Notes: generated by a model from the sequence alone, not told the origin. Counted from the stretch's first letter, positions 45,047 through 55,659 are shown. The stretch: 64,000 nucleotides of DNA from Parelaphostrongylus tenuis (GCA_019055375.1 JAHQIW010000650.1:1-64000), one strand, 5' to 3'. Numbers and translations are program-made.

Positions 45047-45256
45047 CAGTACTCTAAGAGTCTAATAGTACATACGCCCAGGCTCTGAAGAAGACGGGTC
45101 GCCGAAACGTCAGCCGAACTTCTACTACTGAATTCACCAACCTCGCGTCAGCTAATCAAGATAAGTTCTCTCGATTACCACATAACAATTATTTATGCCG
45201 AGGTTTATAGAAAGTCGAACTTTTGAATTGTTGCAATATGTACCAGTACTCTAAGA
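45047..45256 (+). mobile_element. 184-bp hammerhead-bearing retroposon-like insert
   Basis: Direct repeats CAGTACTCTAAGA (45047-45059 and 45244-45256, 13 bp) flank 184 bp that are absent from the matching site in copy A (about 10824). A minimal hammerhead sits near its 5' end (45081-45115). It has no open frame and no inverted ends. Target duplications of this length indicate target-primed or similar retroposition, and hammerheads of this minimal type are known from Penelope-like elements, so a 5'-truncated element of that kind is my best guess. Confidence 0.8.
45081..45115 (+). ncRNA. Minimal hammerhead-like ribozyme
   Basis: Stem I is GGCT/AGCC (45081-45084 with 45112-45115). The core CTGAAGA is at 45085-45091, followed by an extra A as at 17181. 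Stem II is GACG/CGCC with one A-C mismatch, GAAA is at 45104-45107, then ACGT and C (45107-45111). Same design as 17170. Confidence 0.6.
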
Positions 45257-45259
45257 ATT

Positions 45260-46010
45260 GGGATATTAGCGACAACCTCTTAATCCTGCTGAAACCTCGT
45301 TGCAGACAACTTATGTCAAGCAACATTCGGGAACTTGGCCATTTAACTCAAAGAGTACCAGTTTATTGCACACCACATTAGATTACACGTCGCTGAGGCC
45401 GCGGTACAGATTGTACGAGCTGCACATTTGCTCGCAGGTCAACTTTGGACACTGTGCCACACATGCCCCTTTAGGATATGTGGAAGCAAACCATTGGATA
45501 AGCCTAGGTAAAAGAAGTGGTAATGGTGACGCTCACTCACACAGCCCTTGTTTTACCTCACGCCAAGCTAATACAGCTCTTTCTTTCACGATTGAAAAAC
45601 TTACGTTGGGTATATCTAAGAATCTTGTGCCAAACTATAGGATCTTATAAACTCCATAACGCGCTTGTCCAGAATCCGGAAAAAAGGAGAACTATACTCA
45701 AACAGCGGCGAAATCCACGCACGAATAATTTGGTAAGCAGACAGTCGCTTATGGTAGAGGTCGAATAAACGAAGAAGAAAACACTAAAGGTACAATATAT
45801 CTGCAACGGGCACATTAGAAAAAGCAGCAAGGAAAATTGGTTCCCGAAAACCCAATAGCTTCTTACATGCCGGAAGCAATCTCTGTGAGACGTAGCTGAA
45901 TTTGTCCCCTGATTAATACAGCAAGAAGATCAGTTCAATGCCAGGGGATTCAGTTACCTGACTTGCGGTGACTCGACGTCGCCACCTTCATAGAGCAGCA
46001 TAGCCTCAAA
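45260..46010. other. Gene-free duplicated DNA
   Basis: Counterpart of 10840-11590. The 116-codon frame at 45300-45650 has no counterpart open frame in copy A (10880-11220 differs by indels), so it is not called. Confidence 0.5.
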
Positions 46011-46032
46011 GGATCGGCTGAACCATAGGACT

Positions 46033-46080
46033 GTGATACTGAGTAGTCCAGGAAGGGCGAAACAGGTGCCTGTCTAGCAC
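46033..46080 (+). ncRNA. Hammerhead ribozyme with a lost catalytic G (copy B of 11611)
   Basis: The fold is better than in copy A. Stem I is GTGATA/TAGCAC (five of six pairs). Stem II is GTCC/GGGC with an AGGAA loop. GAAA is at 46059-46062. Stem III is a perfect CAGG/CCTG with a TG loop, and the cut site is GTC after 46074. But the core reads CTGAGTA (46039-46045): the catalytic guanine equivalent to G8 is T at 46044. It should be inactive. Confidence 0.75.
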
Positions 46081-46147
46081 TTAGACTTTATCTGTTTAGA
46101 TCATGTTATTTCCTGATGCAATAAGTTTCAGAAGTAGTTCCTGCTTT

Positions 46148-46252
46148 GAAGGCAAATAGCAATCATCTTATTCATCCGCTTTCTTGTTACGCAGATTGAA
46201 CCCCGCCTATCACGCTTATATACCACTCATAATCGTAAACGGAGACAATTTG
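46148..46252 (+). promoter_or_regulatory. Shared family promoter, gene at 46274
   Basis: GAAGGCAAATAGCAA (46148), TTATTCATCC, AACCCCGCCTATCACG (46199), a TATA box CTTATATACC (46215) and ACTCATAATCGTAAACG. This is the cleanest form of the family promoter. Confidence 0.78.
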
Positions 46253-46273
46253 TGCTACACCCAAACTGCACTG

Positions 46274-46760
46274 ATGAACTGCTTCCTCGTGCAGGTCACT
46301 CTACTTGCTTTGTTCACCGCTGAAACGGAAGCCCAAAACTACCATAGTCCATTCTCCGGTAATAATCTAAACGGTGGATTCGGCCCTAATCCATACGGCG
46401 GCTTCGGCGGCGATTATAATACACACAGCGGCTTGGCGGTGGTCATAACCCCCTGCGGCGCAGTCGGTTATAACCCATACGACGGCTTTGGCTATAAAGC
46501 ATACGGTGGCTACGGCTACAGCAATTCTCCGTTCGGTGGCTACGGTAGCGCATTAGGCAGCATCGCCTCCAGATTAGGCGGGTGCTTGGCAATTGGCCTT
46601 AGCAATCACAACGGTACAGGTGGATCAAGATCAGGTAAAATATGATAACGCCAGCTAAAATTTCCGACACACATTCTTTTATCTGTTTATAGGATTGTCA
46701 GCTACGTTAGCAGGAGCAGCGGCTGGTGGATTTCTTACGGCAGCTCTTGGAAAGAAATAG
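46274..46760 (+). CDS. Secreted Gly/Tyr/Asn/Pro-rich repeat protein, two exons
   Basis: Exon 1 is 46274-46634 and exon 2 is 46693-46760, with a 58-bp intron (GTAAAA ... TTATAG) in phase 1; the product is 142 aa. The ATG at 46274 is used rather than the upstream in-frame one at 46184, because it begins the conserved signal peptide MNCFLVQVTLLALFTAETEA and lies downstream of the TATA box. The mature part has GGFGPNPYGGFGGDYN, an aberrant stretch LAVVITPC, GYNPYDGFGYKAYGGYGY and SNSPFGGYGS. A segment LGSIASRLGG and SNHNGTGGSRSG follow, and exon 2 gives LSATLAGAAAGGFLTAALG and KK. The LAVVIT stretch looks like a pair of compensating one-base indels within a repeat unit. Intact, unlike its copy-A partner. 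Confidence 0.9.
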
Positions 46761-46862
46761 AGCGAGCTGATTTACGAAAATTATCAAAAAATTTAACTAT
46801 TAGTTTCAATTATTAGACATAAATAATTCACGATTTTTAATATTAGTGCACTTAATCACAAT

Positions 46863-46868
46863 AATAAA
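46863..46868 (+). terminator. Poly(A) signal, gene at 46274
   Basis: AATAAA followed by GCTTTTCCTC, about 100 bp after the stop. Confidence 0.7.
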
Positions 46869-47081
46869 GCTTTTCCTCTTTTCGACTCGGACATCGTCGA
46901 TTTTTTCCTGGACATCTCCTACAGTCAATCACCGACTGCTCGCTCTAATAAATCAACATTTTGATGGTTGAAAAACACGATAGGTACTTCGCACACTTTA
47001 CACAGAACGTAAAGCCTTCATCGCGTATTTCTTTCCGTGCTAAGACTTCTTATAGATAAATCTGTTTTCTAGTTGGATCTA

Positions 47082-47840
47082 ATAGGTTGAGGAGAAAGCT
47101 CCCGGAATTTGCCCATAACTTCAACATGTTCGCATGTTTCATATGCGATTTTCACATGGTTTGAAGGCTCGTTTTTTTGCGCATCGATTGATATATAATT
47201 CTTCTATACTGCCGCAAGATGAAACTGAACCGCGAACAGAAACGACTGTTGATGCTTCACGAGTACAAAGTGGGCACAAATGCCGCTGACACTGTTCGTC
47301 GAATCAAGAGGCATGGGGCGAAGGAACTGTTGGAAAGACGGCTGTCTGACGATCACTTCAAGGAGTTCAAGGCAGGAAATGAGGGTCTGTCTGACAAGCT
47401 ACGATCGGGACGTCCACGAGAAGTCGACCGCCAAGCAGTTCTTGACCGAATCGAAGAGTGCCCATAGCTGAGTTTATGAATGTTGGGCGATGAGTTTGAT
47501 TGTGATCAGAATGACAATTTTGACGATTCTCCACGAAGCAGGACTTCGATCGCTGAAATCAAAATGGGTCCCACATGATTTGACTATGGACCAGCAAACG
47601 ACCCGATTTGAGATCTGTCTTGAACTGTCTGAGCGCTACCGTCGAGGCAACTTGGATCTGCAGCACATTGTGACATGCGACGAGAAATGGTTGCCATCCG
47701 AGAATTCGCATCGACACAATGAATGGCGTTATCGACTCAGAAGGAGACTACTTTGACTATTAAATTGTCTTTTGTTCGAACTTAATTGATGCATAGATAA
47801 ATTTTTATGAGCAAATTCCGGAAACTTTCTCCTCAACCTG
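47082..47840 (+). mobile_element. Mariner deletion derivative, 759 bp, copy B only
   Basis: Inverted ends AGGTTGAGGAGAAAG share about 30 more bases (CCGGAATTTGC). TA lies on both sides (47080-47081 and 47841-47842), the canonical mariner target duplication. The copy-A site (about 12550) is the uninterrupted TCTAATAGCTC. Internally the plus strand encodes the N-terminal helix-turn-helix region from 47219 (MKLNREQKRLLMLHEYKVG, RSGRPREVDRQAVLDRIEE), then stops and shifts, then DLQHIVTCDEKWLPSEN with the first catalytic Asp. The rest of the catalytic domain is missing. It is non-autonomous and inserted after the segmental duplication. Confidence 0.9.
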
Positions 47841-47859
47841 TAATAGCTCTTAGCAACTC

Positions 47860-50800
47860 TGATTTTTTTTTGCGCATGAAGCGCTCAGGATGATAGGACG
47901 TTGCTAAAACATTAACCCCCGAGGTACCACGTGTGCCAGCTGAGGTACGCGATTGTTTGGAGACCTTACTCGCTGCATAACAGTCTTCTCCTAGACATTT
48001 GGCAACCATTCGAAAGCTCAAACCTTTGAGATTTGTATAACCTGTTCAAACAAAATAAAACTTTTTATTACGTTGCTGCAGCGAAAGTAAAATTATGTTT
48101 CACTTTCAGTTTTCTTCATTTGCTCGGCTGGGGGCTTCGATATGGCCCTTCTCTAAAGTTCTATTAGTCATTAGATAGCCCAAATTTCGATAATTTTGGT
48201 CATGCAATTGATATTTTTCGAAATTTGATCATAGAACGCTGTAAGAGAACAAAAAAAAAGATCACATTTCACGCTGAAATGTTATCCCTTCTCTTGGAAC
48301 GCCCTAGGTGGTTTATTGGTAATTTTAGGTGAAGCATATACGTCAGAGGTATCTCATCATTACACAGCGTATGGAATGTCACAAATGAACCTTTTACAAG
48401 GTTTTGTTTTAATATAAAGAGTGATTACTTCTCCCAAAATTTTTATTTCTTCAGCTACAATGCCACCTTCTTGTAAAAAAATAAACGAGCCCTCCAACAC
48501 CTACTATGCAATTGTGTCGCCTGTACTGCGAGAAAGTAACTTAAAAACACATCTACAACTAAACGGTACCTTCTAATCGGGAGGGAAACAAACGAAAACT
48601 CAATCATATTCGCTGAAAATGTACTTTTATAGGAGTGTTAGTAATCATTTGAAAGATGAGACTTGTGGCTGCAGCCCCACGTCGTCGGTTTTCTAAAATG
48701 CATCTTTATAATATTTTGACACCATATTTCATGAGATCACGTGTTCTTTTCTCTTCTCACACTTATATTTTGCTAGACAAAACTTCTTTCTCAGAGTGCT
48801 AGTACTCAAACAGTAAGAAGTAAGATCGAGATTTACATTTTTCATAACGTTGTTCACAGGCTATCTCGACGAGGTGAAGACGTGAAAGGGGCGAGGCAGG
48901 GGCGGGGAAGCAGGACGATCGATATACTGTTGTTCATTGAGATTGAGAATTTCTCCTCCGCTTTGAAAGAAACTTCAAATAAAACGATAGACTAAGATGC
49001 CACAAAAATTTATTCACACGCTGACATGCTTTTCGGCTTAGAGCGAATTATATGCGCGTTAAAAATGAGAAACAAATGGCCATTGTGAGACATAATTTTT
49101 GATCTGGATGCTACAACGTTATTGAAGGGTGCCTTGGAAAATCTGCGACGTGGGGCGGTAGCCTCAAGTCTCAGCTTCCGAACGGTTACTAGCACTTCTA
49201 TTAATAGTTCCTCTCTAGCTAATGAGATCGGTTTTCATTTGTTCCATCCTAATAAGAAAGAACACTAAACATTTCTAATAGAGATCTATGTGGAGGCAAA
49301 TCTAATGAGCTCGAGTAAGTATGGGAAGAGCGCGAGTGCATCATTGCGCATGATACGGTACCTCGCCTACCAACACCCATATTCAAGAAGCGTATTTTTC
49401 GCTCTTTATAGACATTATAGTAGTTATTTGACAGCTTAAATCTCGAATATACAGGAAGTATATTTTTTAAAGTTCTAGCTTACGCTGTAACAGTGCAACG
49501 AAAATGTTATTTAACAATCAAGCACAGTTCAATGAGGAAAGCTCTTCCTTGAAAAACTTCGGAAATTTCTTGATAACACTAATTTCGTCAAATTCACTAG
49601 TGTTCTTGATTATTCAAAAAATCTCTTTATTGCGCTGCAATACTGAACTTAAAATTGATTTTAGATGCAGCGCGCATGCCTTCCACCGGTATGTGGATGG
49701 ATATTGCAACATTGACATCGGACCGTCGCAGTCTAATAACTACTCGATAGCTCAAATCTCGTGCTTGCTTTACGCAAAAAGCCTTTTTGTGGGCTCTAGT
49801 AACAAGAATAAAGCTGCGTTGCACATCGGCGTATTTTTAGCTAAACACGGCTCTTTTCTCAGGCATTCATACCCACTCGATAGCACAGATCCTAACAATT
49901 TCAAGGATACGTCTAGTTTTTGAGAAAGATTTCTTAGTGCGCAGTAAGAGCTCAAGGAATACTGGGTTCTACACTCGGCGCGCACAGCACGGCACGTATA
50001 AATTGAGCTGCGCAATCCACACGGTGCCGAGTGTGAAACTTAATAATCTTATAGCTGCAACAACCCATCAAAACATCCCTCTCAAAAACCAAGCTCATCG
50101 TTGAAGTTGCAAGATTTGTGCTATCGAATGGTTATTGAAGGTCTGAATAAAAGCCTCCGCTCAGCGAAAGATGCTTAAGTGTGGGAGAGATTTTTGCTTC
50201 ACCTTTATAGTATGACACAAAAACCATTAGAAAAATAAAACACACCCTTCAAATTCTCGATATTTGAGCTGTTAAATAATCATTAAAGCCTCAAAAAGGA
50301 ATAAAAATACCTTTTCTTGAATATGAGTGCAGATAGGGGAAACGTACTGACAATACTTCTCGGGCGACACATATTTTTGACCAGTAGTTTGCACAGTGCC
50401 TCGATTCTAAATCTTTTATTCAAGGCACGGTTGTCAATTACTGCTCAGAAATCTTCCACTATCCATAGTCTCAACCTTTTCTCATGTACGTCAACTCTGA
50501 ATTATTGGAAATAAGCGATTGATTAATATAAAGTTAGTTATAGTGTAAGTTTTCAATGAACAGGTATCGAATACAATATGCACAATAATTTTTGACAGAT
50601 TACTCCTGTTCTCCAATTTTTATTTACTACGACGACTCTTGAGGTTTGTATAAAACAAGGGAAGAGCAAAACTAAAGATTTTCCTTGTGATTCCTTTCCT
50701 GTAATGCAATCCAATTGATTGAATGGCCAAATCAGCACTATTGCGTAGTAAACCAGCTTATTTTCTTTACAGAAGACACTTATAACTAAACCAAAAACGT

Positions 50801-51875
50801 ACGAGTTAGTACACTAAATCTTGTCTATCAAAGTGATACAAGAATATCAAGAATTTCGCCAAATGAAAAAAATCATAATCAAACAACGAAAATAGCGCAA
50901 TTTGCTCTGCGCTCATCGATTTCTATAGCCGTCCGTAAGGGTTAATTACTGTGATAGTTCTTGATTTAGTTCGTACAACTGGACTGATCTATCAATGCAT
51001 GACAGTTCTAGACAACCATGTGCAGCGTCCTGGACCACCTTGTGAGCTATGAGATGCTCATTTTTTCTATTTTCTGTTCCAAACTAGAGCCTTTTGTGTC
51101 CTCAATCCTAAGTGGAACTCTCGTGATAAATAAAATATGGTTTGTATCATGAGAGCACTCTAGGTTGCTTTGATAATTTTAGGCACCTAAAATCTGTACG
51201 TTTCGTTTGATCACTTACTAAAATATGCAGCTGAATGACACAAATTCATCATTCAATTCAATTTTGTGCATTTCGTAAGTGTGTAAAGAACGGAGCAGAT
51301 TGGCAGATGAATTTTGAGCTGACGAATAATTGATTGTTGTAAGTCCGCTATCTTTGCCATTTCGACCCATTCTACATTTGAATTCCGCTAGTGCTTTTTG
51401 TAGTCCTCTTAAAGAGGTACCCGAAAAGTAGAATCATCCGTTTTTCAATCTCTGAAAAATGCACAATATATCCAAACTCTATAAAGACTGTCATAGAACA
51501 TAATCAACTTGTGTGATACTTTTAGATCCCTACAGATATATCAAATCGATGGTGACTTCCGCTAGGAAGTATGATACCAATTCACCAATTTCGAGTGGAT
51601 GGACGGCTCGATGAGGTCGGAATATCGACTGTACTCTGCATTGGGCTAACAGAGCTTTCCATCCCTCCATGATTAAGAAAATTTAAGTTGGATAGTTCGT
51701 GAAGCTCGCGCCGATTTAGAAGATCTGAAAACTCTTCAGGCCGTTTATTCATAAACTAATAAAAGGATAAAAAATGCTCATACAATAGTACGACTGACGT
51801 AGAAATTCCTCCAAATTTGTCATATGAACAATTTACTAAGCATCTAAAGTAGTATTCAATTCAAGAGAGGTAGCA
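47860..51875. other. Gene-free duplicated DNA
   Basis: Counterpart of 12560-16560. The 139-codon frame at 49504-49923 is the longest. In copy A the same DNA (14165-14600) is not open as one frame. No gene is called. A dispersed-repeat block GTGCTATCGAATGGTTATTG lies at 50118, and the 98-aa-type frame of copy A (13404) is interrupted here. Confidence 0.5.
49971..50038. repeat. Small foldback element, copy B
   Basis: TTCTACACTCGGC and GCCGAGTGTGAAA inverted ends. Counterpart of 14636-14710. Confidence 0.6.
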
Positions 51876-51879
51876 GAAC

Positions 51880-51968
51880 ACCTGATTCATCCATTTCTTC
51901 CTGGGTGATTGAAACTCCGCCTACCACGTTCATATACCCCTTAACACTGCAAGCGCAACAGTTTGTAC
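51880..51968 (+). promoter_or_regulatory. Shared family promoter, gene at 51987
   Basis: CTGATTCATCC, CTCCGCCTACCACG (51915), then TTCATATACC in place of TTTATATACC (51929), and CACTGCAAGCGCAAC. The TATA box is one base off the family form, which could lower expression. Confidence 0.65.
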
Positions 51969-51986
51969 AACAACCAAACTCCACTG

Positions 51987-52491
51987 ATGAACCGTTTCTT
52001 CGTACTCCTCACACTATTTGTGTTGTTCACTCTTGACACGAATGCTCAGAACAACCCTTTATTCGTCGGCCCCAATCGATTCGGAGGTCCGTACGGCGGT
52101 TTTGGTCCTTATCCTTACATTGGATTCGGCCCTAATCCATACGGCGGTGAATTCGACTCCAATCCATACGGCGGTGGATTCGGCTTCAATCCATATGGCG
52201 GCGGCTTTGGTTATAACCCATACGGCGGCTACGGCTACGGCTCTGGCACTTCTCCATACGGATCCAGTGTTGAAACATGGTCCGCCCTTGGCCAAAAAGT
52301 AGGCAGCTGGCTTGACAGCTGGCTTAGCAATCGCACTAGCACATGGACTGAACAAGGTTGACTTTGATATTTATCAATTTGGGTTTTGGCGCTTGACTTT
52401 CAAATTGTTTGTAGGCGGCGGCGGCAGGCAAAGTGGCTTATTAGGGGGAGCTGCCGGTGGATTGCTTGCATCATTACTTGGACGGCAGTAG
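51987..52491 (+). CDS. Secreted Gly/Tyr/Asn/Pro-rich repeat protein, two exons
   Basis: Exon 1 is 51987-52356 and exon 2 is 52415-52491, with a 58-bp intron (GTTGAC ... TTGTAG) in phase 1; the product is 148 aa. Signal peptide MNRFFVLLTLFVLFTLDTNA, then NNPLFVGPNRFGGPYGGFG. Units GFGPNPYGGEFDS, NPYGGGFGFNPYGGGFGYN and PYGGYGYGSGTSPYG follow. A less repetitive segment VGSWLDSWLSNRTSTWTEQG leads to exon 2: GGGRQSGLLGGAAGGLLASL, then LGRQ. NRTS is a possible N-glycosylation site shared with the 9079 and 43320 members. It is intact and the longest member; its copy-A partner (16670) has lost everything after the signal peptide. Confidence 0.9.
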
Positions 52492-52594
52492 AGCAAGGTG
52501 GTTCACGTAACCTCAGAAGAAATCTATTGATAATGTGCTCAGTTGTTTGCTACGCTTCATTACATTATATTTCATATATTGCATATATCACAGG

Positions 52595-52600
52595 AATAAA
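52595..52600 (+). terminator. Poly(A) signal, gene at 51987
   Basis: AATAAA followed by GTTTCTCCTC, about 105 bp after the stop. Confidence 0.7.
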
Positions 52601-52609
52601 GTTTCTCCT

Positions 52610-55410
52610 CTTTTCGGGTTAAACATAATCATTTCGTTCTCAAACAAATCTGACAAACAATTATCGGCTGACTGTTTAAATCGACTGATGTTATGATGCT
52701 TTAGAAAAGAGATTGGTTTCCTCAATTACTGCGCTAATCATATGAGTGTTCAATTCTCCGCATTATTTTTGCCATCGTGAAAGTTGGAGAGAAACTTCTC
52801 ATATTAACTGAGGTAGCAATCAAAAGAGCTATGAAGGCGTAATTCGCTAAAAGATTTTCCCTAGTGAAGCAGAGTAGAGAGCATGGCCTAGCATTCTCTT
52901 ATAAAGAGCTGATCAAATTGTGAACAATGTGTGTTTCTGGCCTTGAGTTATGATTATTTTCGTAGTTCTGACTTGGGATCAACTATTTCTACAGTTCTCT
53001 CTGATTTCTTATTGGTAACCTCAGCATCCACTCACCATCACTTCGTACCATCGACAGCAACGTGACCCTACACGAATTAATCGGAACACTTTTGTGATTG
53101 AAAAATTACACTTTGTTCAAAAGACTCGCATTTTCATGTCATGCTGGTTCCAACACTTTCTGCATTTATGATGATGCCTTGGAACCGCCATTGATCAATA
53201 GTCGGATTCAGATGTAATGCGACCTGAGTTTCGAGGTTTTTGCTATTCACTAGATTGGCAATTGAAGCTCGAGCATAACTATTCTGAAATCCATAAATAG
53301 TTGTAGCACATTCCCTGTTTTTCAACAGATGCTGTCAGCACCCTTTACTGCTGTGAGGAGATCGTTGCTTTGCGACATGAAACATCCTAGAACTTCGGCG
53401 GTTTTTGGAACGGCAGCAAATACCTCGCAGTTAGATGATCAACTGCCCAAGAACAATACAGGAAACCGAATCCATTTAGAGGATTAAAAAATAATGAGTC
53501 ACTCTTGTTGACTATCTTTCAAAACAAAATTCACCCTTTATTGCACAGTTGAGGCGCGTAAAAAGGCAAGTATATAATTACTTCTTGTACTTCAAATGAG
53601 ACTGCTGGGTTAGCTTGGTTGTTTACAACTCTCAGAGTCATTGTCTCCTTATTTGCGGCGTACTTTCGCAGCAGAAGCCGCATCGAATCCATTTTCTTTA
53701 TTACGCAATCAAGTTCAAATTTGCACCGTTAATGCTCGCGATCAGCCTAGTGTAAAGATGCCAATAAATGTTCTTGCTGTCAATTCGCTGTAAGGTTTTT
53801 TGAAAAGTGGATGGGAATCCAGTTTGAGTCATTATTCGTTCAACAGCATTACTGACGTTTCCGTTGAGAAAAATGATAAGTACAAGGTTTCACACACCTG
53901 TTCAAGGGACTTCAACTGATAAACATGATCGACTGATTGGTTTCCGTCTAATTGCTCCCCTCTGCCATATGTTATCATGCCACGTAAATGTCTCATTGCT
54001 TTGCAAGACCTTCAAAGTCACTCTATGTCACTGATTCAATTTAGTTGCAAGGGAGAGTTAAGGCCGAAATCCACAACGAAGGCGAACGACAGAGGTCGAT
54101 CGTTTTTAATCATCGGATTTGAAGAGGATGAAACGCGTCGAAGTACTGGCCGAATAAACCTTCTTATCAACAAGCTAGTACTAAGAGTTAATCAACGAAA
54201 AAAATATGAGTGGTTATGTTGAGGTGAAGAAAGTCGATATGCGTTATATTATGGCGCTTTGTGCAAGCCGTAAATAATATGGACTTCTACAAGATTGGTT
54301 TCACAGAGTAAACACGTGTGTCAACGCTATCAAGGGGTGACTAGTCAATTAGCAAAATAAATTTTCTAATCATTCTGTACTCGAGGAGCTTCCTGGTTGA
54401 GGTTTACCATTTGAGCGATGCTCCACTGTTATATGCATGGATCACCCTGTTCTAAACGGATTGAGCTCTTGAGAACTGTGTGATATGTTTATATATATGC
54501 ATATATATGTATATATTATAATATATATATATATGTATATATACGTATGTACCACGGTCAAGTCACTCGCTGCGCGTCAGAATTTTCCGCGGTGCACGCA
54601 GCAATGGAAATATGGAAAGTTATCAGATGGACTAAGCTTTGTGAAGATTACGAAAGAGACTCTTCTGATGGCTTTTTAGCATAAAAAAATGCTCAAATGT
54701 CGTAAAACTTCCTATTTTTCAATAAGAAAACCACATCCTTTCGAAAAGGAATATGTTTCCAGCTGTTATATAAAATTCATCGACACCTTTTTTTCTATGT
54801 TTTTATAGTCTCTTGGTAGCCTGAAAAATTCCAATTTTCATATCAAGCTTGGTTTGTGACACCACCTTTTGCTACGTCTTATTAGCAAAAAAAGATATTG
54901 CTTTGCGTTCAAAGTACTTACCCGGTTTTTGATCATCACAGCAAGTTTTTTGGTACTGAGCAATAAAACTATATTTCTAAGTAAGCTTTGCAGCTTACAT
55001 AAAGATATAATACGACTGAAGGGACTCCCTTAACGATTTTTTCAGTAAAAAGAACGCTCTGTTGCCCTGAAAGTTCCGAGTTTTCAGAACGAAATTTCAT
55101 GCCTGACAAAAAACATTTTCAGTTTCCTTTTTATTTCTTGCAACAGTCTTGTGATTGGTGAAAGTGCATCTTGTAAACACATTCCCTGCTTTTTTGCGCT
55201 CACTTTCTTCAAACAATGAACACTAATACACCGATATGGAAAATTAGGAGAGAGTTATGAATGAAGTGGCGTCACATGCAGTGTATAACACTTCGTGCCA
55301 AACTATTCATTGTCCTGCATATTTCAGTCACAATAATGGCCTTGAGGTATTGCATGGAACGAGATCTTACCAAAATTGAAAAAGTGCTGTCGTAAAATTT
55401 ATTAATTTTC
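52610..55410. other. Stretch without a recognisable gene
   Basis: Begins with the family 3' flank (AAATCGACTGATGTTATGAT, 52678). A minus-strand frame at 53134-53325 (containing NPTIDQWRFQGIIIN) is not low-complexity and could be an exon or transposon piece, but I do not recognise it. A TA-rich tract runs from 54488 to 54550. Dispersed repeat blocks are frequent after 54700. Confidence 0.45.
54488..54550. repeat. AT/GTAT low-complexity tract
   Basis: Imperfect runs of ATATATGTATAT. The 64-codon frame over it is a by-product. Confidence 0.8.
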
Positions 55411-55414
55411 ATTT

Positions 55415-55650
55415 ATACATGACCCGTCATCATAGTTTTGTTGTGCAAGTTCCAGTACTTCCAGCATTCAGTTCGCTTTTCGTCTTCCTCTTGAGTGGCG
55501 TAGAATACTGGTCGAGCATGTACGAGGATAGCCTGGCTGTGGCGTCAAATAGTTCGTTCTTGTTGAATGCAAGAAAGTGTTCAGAAGTGGAACTCAGCTC
55601 CACGCGCGCCACAACGAGCATCACAGCTCCTCGGCCACAGCGCCCGCTGT
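55415..55650 (-). mobile_element. SINE-like repeat (family 2)
   Basis: The reverse complement follows 18690-18950 block by block: GTGATGCTCGTTGTGGCGCG, a GAACACTTTC block, GCCAGGCTATCCTCG, CAGTATTCTACG and ATGACGGGTC at the 3' end. Confidence 0.7.
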
Positions 55651-55659
55651 CGTAATACT

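Larger units (their letters stand above)
35879..52057 (+). repeat. Segmental duplication, copy B
   Basis: Direct repeat of 1-16740. The coordinate offset drifts from about 35810 at the left to 34241 at the first gene and 35317 at the third, through indels. B-specific gains are the (AT) tract at 40243, the 184-bp insert at 45060 and the mariner at 47082; B lacks the 5630-6590 segment of A. The left edge lies within the leader of the RTE relic, and copy A also begins in that leader, so the RTE may itself be duplicated beyond the window start. Confidence 0.93.

Noticed and set aside
49504..49923. 139-codon frame, among the longest in the window
   Set aside because: The copy-A equivalent (about 14165-14600) is not a single open frame, and the sequence overlaps repeated DNA and the foldback element.
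54110..54145. Hammerhead-like TTGAAGAGGATGAAACGCG
   Set aside because: Only four bases lie between the core and GAAA, too few for a stem II, and there is no complementary stem I.
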